A stretch of DNA of 10,067 nt from Actinomycetes bacterium (lineage in GTDB: Bacteria; Actinomycetota; Actinomycetes; Mycobacteriales; Micromonosporaceae). Both the position numbers and the translations under genes were made by a program. Below, one piece after another: positions 5,149-10,067 of this stretch; within the stretch, counting starts at the first letter, position 1; each line of letters starts with the position of its first letter. The notes under the pieces are model-generated. The model did not search any database and had not been told where the DNA came from. It saw only the letters and a list, made by a program, of their open reading frames with translations. Where the stretch lies: positions 1-10,067 of the forward strand of contig JAEZGP010000578.1 of assembly GCA_023437285.1 (NCBI GenBank). Reading direction: 5' to 3'.

Positions 5149-7569
5149 GTGCCTATTTCATGGAAGCGCCCGAACGGCTGGCCCGTTCCCGCCCGGATCC
5201 TCGTGTTGCTGGCGATCCCGCTCGCCGTCGCCGGATGGGGCGGCACCGAGATGATCCGGCACGCCGCCGAACAGCGCTCCGCGGCCCAGGCTGACGCGGC
5301 GCTGGTCTCCCGTACGCAGGCCGTCGTGGACGTACTGACCGCGGTGCAGCGCGAGCGGGCCGCGTCGGCCGACGCGGCGCCCGAGGCCCGGGCGGCGACC
5401 GACGCGGCGATAACCGCCGCCGGGCTCGACCAGATCCGGCTCGACCAGCTCGCCGACATTCGGGACATCGTCGTGCCGGCCACGGCGATCGCCCGCTACA
5501 CCGCCGTGACGGGTTCCCTGCTCGACCTTCTGGACACGTACCCGGCCCGGCTCAGCAGCGCGTCGCTGGCGGAGGCGCTGCGCGAAACCACCGCGCTGCG
5601 GCGGGCCAGAGAATACCTGGACCAGAACCGACTGCTGCTGCTCAGCGCCACGCCGTTGAACGAGTCGGCCACCACGCAGGCGCGGTCGGCCCTGTCCCTC
5701 GGGCTGCGGCCGGGCGTGCTCGATGAGGAGCAGAACCGCACCTGGACCAGGCTGGCGACCACGATGCTGCCGCCCTCCGGCGGGTTCCGGCCGGTCGTGC
5801 CACGTGCCCAGTGGGAAGCGGCCACCGGACCCGCGCTGACCGGCCTGGATCAGCGGATCGCCCAGCGGTCAACGGAGACGGCGGACCGGGCGGGGAAGGC
5901 GGCCGAGTCGGCCGGCGCGGCGCTGCTGACGACGGTTCTGGTCCTCCTGGTGGCCGGGGTGCTCGGCGCGGTCGGCGTCGTGGTGCTGCTGCGGCAGATC
6001 ACCCGGCGGCTCACCGCGGTCAATAACGCGGCCGCCGAGCTGGCGAACCGCCGGCTTCCCGAGCTGTTGCGCGACATCCGGGACGGCCGGATCGAGGGGC
6101 AGCAGGCACCGTCGGTGGTACCGACGCTGCCTCAGGAGTTCGCCGCGGTGACGGACGCCTTCGGCGTGGTCTGCGCACAAGCGGTGGCCGCCGTGGGCGA
6201 ACAGCGGGAGATGCGCTCCGGGTACGCGGAGGTGTTCACCAACATGTTCCGCCGTGGCCAGTCGCTCGTGCAGCGGCAGCTGCACCTCATCGAGCGGCTG
6301 GAGGCCGACGAAGAGTCGCCGAGTCAGCTGGCCAAGCTCTTCCAACTGGACCATCTCGTCACCCGCATGCGGCGCAACAACGAAAACATCCTGGTGCTCT
6401 CAGGGACGGAGGTGGTGCGCAAGGCAACGCAGCCGACGTCGGTGGAGAGCCTCCTGCAGGCGGCGAAGTCCGAAGTGGAGGCGTACTGGCGCGTCGAGGT
6501 CATCGACCCGCCCAAGGCGCACATCGCCGGCGCGGCGGCGAGTGATCTGGCCCGGACGCTGGCCGAGCTGATCGACAACGCGATCTCCTTCTCGCCGCCG
6601 GAGACGACCGTGTCGGTGCAGGCGCAGGTCCTGCGCGACGGCAGCCTGTCGATCGCCGTGATCGACGAGGGCATCGGCATGACCGACGACGAGGTCCGGG
6701 CTGCGAACGGGCGGCTGACCCGGCTGGGTTCGACGGAGCTCGTGCGGTCGCGTCGGGTGGGCCTGGTGGTGGTCGGCCGGCTGGCCGGACGGCACGGGTT
6801 CGGCGTGGAACTGCTCGGCGGTGACCAGGCGGTCGGCACGATCGCCCTGGTCAGCGTCCCGGCCGACCTCGTGGAGGGCGGCGAACGCCCGGGCTGGGCC
6901 GACCGGCGTCTCGCCCTGCAGGCCGCCGCCTCGCGGCGCCGCAAAGCGGAGACACCGGACGTCCAACATCCTGGCCCCGCTCCGGACCGCTCGCGGCAGG
7001 CGCCACCGCCGGACGTACCACCTTCTGGCCCATCGGCGGATCGCTCGCGGCAGGCGCCACCGCCGGACGTCCAACCCGCCGGTACGGCTCCGGAACGCTC
7101 CCGGCAGCTCGTCGAGCAGTCGCACACGGACATTCCCGACGACCTGCCGACGCGTACCCCTAACCGGCTGATCGGCAAGAACGCGGATCCGGCCAAGCGG
7201 GCCGCGTCGGGGTGGTTCAAAGCCCGCGACACGGCGGGGCAACCCCGGTCGGTGTCGGTCGCCGGCGAGGCGGCGGCGGCCCCGGACGGCTGGAGTGTGC
7301 TGTCCGAGTTGAGCGGTCCCCGGCACTACGACTACACCGACGACGGACTGCCGATCCGGCAGCGGGGCGCGCAACTGGTTCCCGGCAGCGCTCGGCGCGA
7401 CGGCGGCCCACGCGAGATCATCCGTGACCCGGCGCGTACCCGGTCGCGCCTGAGCGGCTTCCAGCGCGGCGTGCGGAAAGCGAAGGACCCCGACCAGAGC
7501 CGCGTATCGCGGTGGGCCGCCCTCGGCAAGAGCAGAAAAACCTCAGCGAACACCATCGAATCGGAGTGA
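5149..7569 (+). CDS. conservon sensor histidine kinase-like protein with NIT domain (CvnA)
   Basis: An 806-residue membrane sensor, the kinase-like component of a conservon. Residues about 17-36 and 258-282 are transmembrane helices. The roughly 220 residues between them are helical and match the extracytoplasmic nitrate/nitrite-sensing-type (NIT) domain, which in many actinobacterial proteins senses unknown ligands. A HAMP-like linker follows. The dimerisation region carries FQLDHLVTRMRRNNENIL with candidate phospho-acceptor H402. The ATPase domain has an N-box (ELIDNA, N477) and G-box (DEGIGM, D506), then VGLVVVGRLAGRHG. Residues about 590-806 are a Pro/Arg-rich, probably disordered tail with three 18-residue repeats (604-657). 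The start is GTG 5149 (AGGAG, 5 bases upstream). The DUF742 gene ends 22 bases before it, and the Roadblock gene begins 2 bases after its stop. There is no DNA-binding response regulator here, as expected for a conservon acting through a GTPase. True kinase activity is uncertain. Confidence 0.93.
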   Translation: MPISWKRPNGWPVPARILVLLAIPLAVAGWGGTEMIRHAAEQRSAAQADAALVSRTQAVVDVLTAVQRERAASADAAPEARAATDAAITAAGLDQIRLDQLADIRDIVVPATAIARYTAVTGSLLDLLDTYPARLSSASLAEALRETTALRRAREYLDQNRLLLLSATPLNESATTQARSALSLGLRPGVLDEEQNRTWTRLATTMLPPSGGFRPVVPRAQWEAATGPALTGLDQRIAQRSTETADRAGKAAESAGAALLTTVLVLLVAGVLGAVGVVVLLRQITRRLTAVNNAAAELANRRLPELLRDIRDGRIEGQQAPSVVPTLPQEFAAVTDAFGVVCAQAVAAVGEQREMRSGYAEVFTNMFRRGQSLVQRQLHLIERLEADEESPSQLAKLFQLDHLVTRMRRNNENILVLSGTEVVRKATQPTSVESLLQAAKSEVEAYWRVEVIDPPKAHIAGAAASDLARTLAELIDNAISFSPPETTVSVQAQVLRDGSLSIAVIDEGIGMTDDEVRAANGRLTRLGSTELVRSRRVGLVVVGRLAGRHGFGVELLGGDQAVGTIALVSVPADLVEGGERPGWADRRLALQAAASRRRKAETPDVQHPGPAPDRSRQAPPPDVPPSGPSADRSRQAPPPDVQPAGTAPERSRQLVEQSHTDIPDDLPTRTPNRLIGKNADPAKRAASGWFKARDTAGQPRSVSVAGEAAAAPDGWSVLSELSGPRHYDYTDDGLPIRQRGAQLVPGSARRDGGPREIIRDPARTRSRLSGFQRGVRKAKDPDQSRVSRWAALGKSRKTSANTIESE
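6958..7119 (+). repeat. three tandem 54-base (18-residue) repeats in the cvnA tail
   Basis: Units run 6958-7011, 7012-7065 and 7066-7119. Each encodes DV followed by a Pro/Gly-rich spacer and (D/E)RSRQ; the first two units end in APPP. Units 1 and 2 share a near-identical 34-base stretch differing at one position. This is an in-frame expansion in a low-complexity linker. The basic RSRQ and Pro-rich parts could be protein- or membrane-docking elements, or simply flexible spacer. Confidence 0.85.
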
Positions 7570-7571
7570 CC

Positions 7572-8024
7572 GTGGACACCAAATCGTCGCCGAAAAACGA
7601 GTACGGCTGGCTGATCAACGACTTTGCGGGCCGGGTGCCCGGGGTGGCGCATGCCGTCGCGGTGTCCGCCGACGGGTTGTTGCTCGCGGCCTCCGACGAC
7701 CTCGCGAGCGACCGGGCCGACCAGCTGGCGGCGGTCGCCTGCGGCCTGGTCAGCCTGGCCGACGGCGCCGCGCAGTGCTTCGACGCCGGCAACGTCAACG
7801 AGACCATCATCGAGATGGACGGCGGCACCATGCTGCTGATGTCGATCAGTGACGGGTCGTCGCTGGTGGCGCTCGTCGACCCGGCGGAGGACGTCGGACA
7901 GATCGCGTACGAGATGGCCCTGCTGGTGGACCGGGTGGGCCGGACATTGACCCCCGCCGCCCGCGACGACAACGAGTTGCGGTCGAAGCTGGTCGCCCAC
8001 CGGGCGACCGAGGCTCGGAGCTGA
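7572..8024 (+). CDS. Roadblock/LC7 domain protein (CvnB)
   Basis: A 150-residue cytoplasmic protein of the Roadblock/LC7 family, the conservon component expected to bind the small GTPase. The Roadblock fold spans about residues 10-120, with the typical VPGVAHAVAVSADGLLLAAS segment and a later MLLMSISDGSSLVAL strand region. In the related MglA/MglB system the Roadblock protein acts as a GTPase-activating partner; the same role is inferred here. GTG 7572 is chosen because GGAG (7563-7566) lies 5 bases upstream; an in-frame ATG at 7512 would overlap the kinase gene by 58 bases and add 20 residues foreign to the family. The gap from the kinase stop is 2 bases, and the GTPase gene starts 2 bases after this stop. 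Confidence 0.93.
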   Translation: MDTKSSPKNEYGWLINDFAGRVPGVAHAVAVSADGLLLAASDDLASDRADQLAAVACGLVSLADGAAQCFDAGNVNETIIEMDGGTMLLMSISDGSSLVALVDPAEDVGQIAYEMALLVDRVGRTLTPAARDDNELRSKLVAHRATEARS

Positions 8025-8026
8025 CC

Positions 8027-8638
8027 ATGACGAAGACCAGCAGCGAAGGCACCACGAGGCGCGGCGCAACCGTGACCTCGGTGAAGATCGTGGTGGCGGG
8101 CAGCTTCGGGGTGGGCAAGACCACGATGGTCGGCGCGGTCTCGGACATCAAACCGCTGACCACCGACGCCATGATGACCCTGGCGAGCACCAACGTCGAC
8201 GACATCGCCCGCATCCCGCTGAAGGCCACCACCACGGTCGCGATGGACTTCGGCCGCGTCGAACTCGACGACGACCTGCTCCTCTACCTGTTCGGCACAC
8301 CGGGCCAGGAGCGTTTCTGGTTCATGTGGGACAGCCTGGTGCGCGGGGCGATCGGCGCCGTCGTGGTGGTCGACACCCGACGGCTCGCGGACTCGTTCAC
8401 GTCGATCGACTTCTTCGACAACCGAGGCATCCCGTACGTGGTGGTGGTGAACAAGTTCGACGGCATCCTGCACCACCCGGTCGAAAGCGTGCGCCGCGCG
8501 ATGGCCCTCGACCCCGCCATCCCGGTCGTCTGCTGTGACGCCCGCGTACGCGGCGAGGTCAAGAGCGTACTGCTGACACTGCTCGAGTACGCGATCTCGC
8601 AGTCGGAGGAGGCCCATGTCGAGCCGACCGCGGTCTGA
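8027..8638 (+). CDS. conservon Ras-like small GTPase (CvnD)
   Basis: A 203-residue GTPase expected to be the output switch of the conservon. The P-loop is GSFGVGKTT (25-33). The switch I threonines are near 68-70. Switch II is GTPGQERF (90-97), where Gly-Thr-Pro-Gly replaces the Asp-Thr-Ala-Gly of Ras, as is usual in the CvnD/MglA-like group. NKFD (142-145) is the guanine-specificity motif, and CDAR (170-173) sits at the G5 position. No lipidation motif is seen at the C-terminus, so membrane attachment would come from the complex. GGAG (8017-8020) is 6 bases before the ATG. The last 23 bases overlap the thioredoxin gene. All nucleotide-binding motifs are intact, so it should be active. Confidence 0.95.
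   Translation: MTKTSSEGTTRRGATVTSVKIVVAGSFGVGKTTMVGAVSDIKPLTTDAMMTLASTNVDDIARIPLKATTTVAMDFGRVELDDDLLLYLFGTPGQERFWFMWDSLVRGAIGAVVVVDTRRLADSFTSIDFFDNRGIPYVVVVNKFDGILHHPVESVRRAMALDPAIPVVCCDARVRGEVKSVLLTLLEYAISQSEEAHVEPTAV
8605..8612 (+). promoter_or_regulatory. strong ribosome binding site for the thioredoxin gene inside cvnD
   Basis: GGAGGAGG at 8605-8612 lies within the last codons of the GTPase gene, ending 3 bases before the ATG at 8616. It fixes the thioredoxin start and implies efficient translation despite the overlap. Confidence 0.7.
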
Positions 8639-9032
8639 GGGGGTCGCGCCAGCCGGGCGGATCCTCGACCTGACCATCGAGCGGCTGCGGGAGGTGCTGG
8701 CGCGCCACGATGTGCTGATCATCGTCTTCTACGCCGACTGGTGTACGCCCTGCCGCAGCTTCCGGGAGACCCTGGCCGCCGCCGCGGAAGAGCACCGGGA
8801 CGTGGGGTTCGCCCTGGTGGATGTCGAACGGCAGGTCGAACTCGCCAAGGCGTTCCAGGTCGGCGCCGTTCCCAAGATCGCCATGCTGCGCAGCGGCGCG
8901 ATGGTCTTCTCGCACGAGGGGGAGCTCACCGACGAGGCCCTCACCGACCTGGTGGAGCAGGTACGCCGGCTCGACATGGCCGAACTGAGGCGAACCGCCG
9001 CGCGGCGGACCGGACGCGACGATGGCCACTGA
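8616..9032 (+). CDS. thioredoxin-fold protein (WCTPC active site)
   Basis: A 138-residue cytoplasmic protein with a complete thioredoxin fold and no signal peptide or anchor. The active site is FYADWCTPCR with C43 and C46. The cis-proline loop is GAVPKI, with P86. The CxxC interior is Thr-Pro rather than the Gly-Pro of classical thioredoxin. Residues 1-15 are a basic, probably loose extension, and the C-terminus after about 120 is also Arg-rich. It likely reduces or exchanges disulfides of a partner; the operon offers candidates in the cysteine-bearing DUF742 protein and the adjacent transporter. It overlaps the GTPase gene by 23 bases and the transporter gene by 11, so the three are tightly coupled. 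A thioredoxin is not a standard conservon member. Confidence 0.92.
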   Translation: MSSRPRSEGVAPAGRILDLTIERLREVLARHDVLIIVFYADWCTPCRSFRETLAAAAEEHRDVGFALVDVERQVELAKAFQVGAVPKIAMLRSGAMVFSHEGELTDEALTDLVEQVRRLDMAELRRTAARRTGRDDGH

Positions 9033-10067
9033 GGTCCCGCACATCCCCGTCCTGGACGGCGGCGTGCGGCTGCGCGAGCGGTTCCGGGTCGAGGCGCCGA
9101 CCTGGTGTGCTCCGCCGCCGGCCGACCCGTTGGGGCCGGTCGACCGGCTGCCGCTGATCGTCGCGACGCTGCTGGCCGCCGGCGCCCTCGTCCTGGTCAG
9201 CCTCCAGCATGGCGGCAAACCGGCGCTGCTGCTCGCCCTCGGCCTGGCGCTGGGCTTCACGCTGTTCCACTCGCACTTCGGCTTCACGTCCGGGTGGCGG
9301 CAGCTGGTGACCGTCGGCAACGGCCAGGCGCTGCGCGCGCAACTGCTGCTGCTCGGCGTCGCCGCCACCATGATCACGATCGTCCTCGCCGGCCAGCTGG
9401 CGGTCTTCGACCCGGTCACCCGCCCCACGGCGATCCCTATCGGCCTGGCATTGCTGATCGGCGCCACCCTCTTCGGCATCGGGATGCAACTGGCCGGCTC
9501 ATGCGCCTCCGGCACCCTCTTCGCCGTCGGCGCCGGCCAGTCGTCCATCGTGCTCAGCCTCGGCGGCTTCGTGGCCGGCCAGACGCTGTGCATCTGGGCG
9601 TACCCGGCGGTGCAGAAGTTGCCGGCCGGCCCGGGGCTGCTGCTGGCCGACCGGGTCGGCTGGATCGGCTCCAGCGCGGTCACCTGGGTGGCGCTGTTGC
9701 TGGCCGGCGGGCTCACGTGGCACGTACAGCACAAACGCCGGCCACCGCCGGTGGCCCCGCCCCCGACCGCGCGCGGCCCGGCCCGCCTCTACCGCGGCAC
9801 GTGGTCGCCCACCGCGGGAGCGCTCGTGCTGGGTGTGCTGGCCGGCCTGGTCTTCCTGGTCTCCGGCCGGGTCTGGGCCGTCGCGAGCGCGTTCGGCCTG
9901 TGGGGAACGAAGCTGCTGCAAGCGGCCGGCGGGCACCCCGAGCACTGGGCCTTCTGGCAACTGCCGGACAACGCGCGCCAACTGCAAGCGCCCCTGCTCA
10001 CCGATCGACTGACCCTGACCAACCTGGGCATCATGATCGGCGCGGCGGTCGCCGCGGCGGCGGCCGG
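9022..10067 (+). CDS. YeeE/YedE family membrane transporter (thiosulfate/sulfur type), 3' end cut by window
   Basis: An open frame of 348 codons that runs off the end without a stop. About eight hydrophobic helices are visible, in two related halves. The first half has the actinobacterial signature FHSHFGFTSGWRQLVTVG (near 89-106) and the YeeE pore motif GMQLAGSCASGTLF, with C161. C190 is in the following helix, and C29 (TWCAPP) is in the cytoplasmic N-terminus. The second half begins near 260, with SGRVWAVASAFGLWGTKLLQ. In E. coli YeeE (TsuA) the membrane cysteines handle thiosulfate; here the substrate is inferred to be a sulfur species, not proven. YeeE proteins are often about 350-400 residues, so only a short tail is missing. 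ATG 9022 overlaps the thioredoxin stop by 11 bases. Whether a TusA-like partner follows cannot be seen. Confidence 0.9.
   Translation, partial: MATEVPHIPVLDGGVRLRERFRVEAPTWCAPPPADPLGPVDRLPLIVATLLAAGALVLVSLQHGGKPALLLALGLALGFTLFHSHFGFTSGWRQLVTVGNGQALRAQLLLLGVAATMITIVLAGQLAVFDPVTRPTAIPIGLALLIGATLFGIGMQLAGSCASGTLFAVGAGQSSIVLSLGGFVAGQTLCIWAYPAVQKLPAGPGLLLADRVGWIGSSAVTWVALLLAGGLTWHVQHKRRPPPVAPPPTARGPARLYRGTWSPTAGALVLGVLAGLVFLVSGRVWAVASAFGLWGTKLLQAAGGHPEHWAFWQLPDNARQLQAPLLTDRLTLTNLGIMIGAAVAAAAA

Noticed and set aside
6958..7119. Tandem repeats considered as a CRISPR or mobile-element signal
   Set aside because: The repeats are directly adjacent, in frame, without unique spacers, and encode a proline-rich linker.
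7418..8722. Long minus-strand open frame opposite the Roadblock/GTPase genes, and similar ones at 2325-3728, 3032-4090 and 8559-9734
   Set aside because: Their translations are low-complexity (Arg/Pro/Gly/Ser/His-rich) with no recognisable domain, and they lie opposite genes with clear family motifs. Long antisense frames are expected at this GC content.

Overview
The window is very GC-rich, with strong G/C bias at third codon positions. Its gene families (an XRE/MmyB-type regulator, a conservon with NIT-domain kinase, Roadblock, DUF742 and small GTPase, an actinobacterial YeeE/YedE protein) point to a filamentous actinomycete. Codon style and the conservon suggest the Micromonosporaceae (Actinoplanes-like), but genus is a guess. 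All confident genes are on the plus strand.

Layout. Bases 1-130 hold no gene I can assign. An XRE-family regulator with a MmyB-like ligand domain occupies 131-985. After a 180-base gap comes an unbroken run of nine genes (1166 to beyond 10067), joined by 4-base ATGA overlaps, larger overlaps or gaps of 2-22 bases. This is probably one operon in two blocks. Block 1 (1166-4444) is a membrane redox module: a secreted, membrane-anchored DUF4142 protein; a five-helix ferric-reductase-type heme protein fused to a single-cluster ferredoxin; an FAD/NAD(P)H ferredoxin reductase; and a small anchored extracytoplasmic protein with two cysteines. Block 2 (4464 to the end) is a conservon in the order DUF742 - kinase - Roadblock - GTPase, followed by a thioredoxin (WCTPC) and a YeeE/YedE sulfur-type transporter cut by the window edge.

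How they may work together (inference). The reductase, ferredoxin and heme-b helices form a plausible path carrying electrons from NAD(P)H across the membrane to an outside acceptor, perhaps via the DUF4142 or two-cysteine protein. The conservon is a membrane signalling complex with its own extracytoplasmic NIT sensor, and its DUF742 partner has an unusual N-terminal extension and a CxxC pair. The thioredoxin and YeeE-type transporter add thiol/sulfur chemistry. The simplest combined reading is a conservon that senses or controls redox or reactive-sulfur state at the membrane. The gene order, overlaps and motifs are seen directly; the functional link is a hypothesis. A 19-base perfect palindrome (4411-4429) lies at the boundary between the two blocks.
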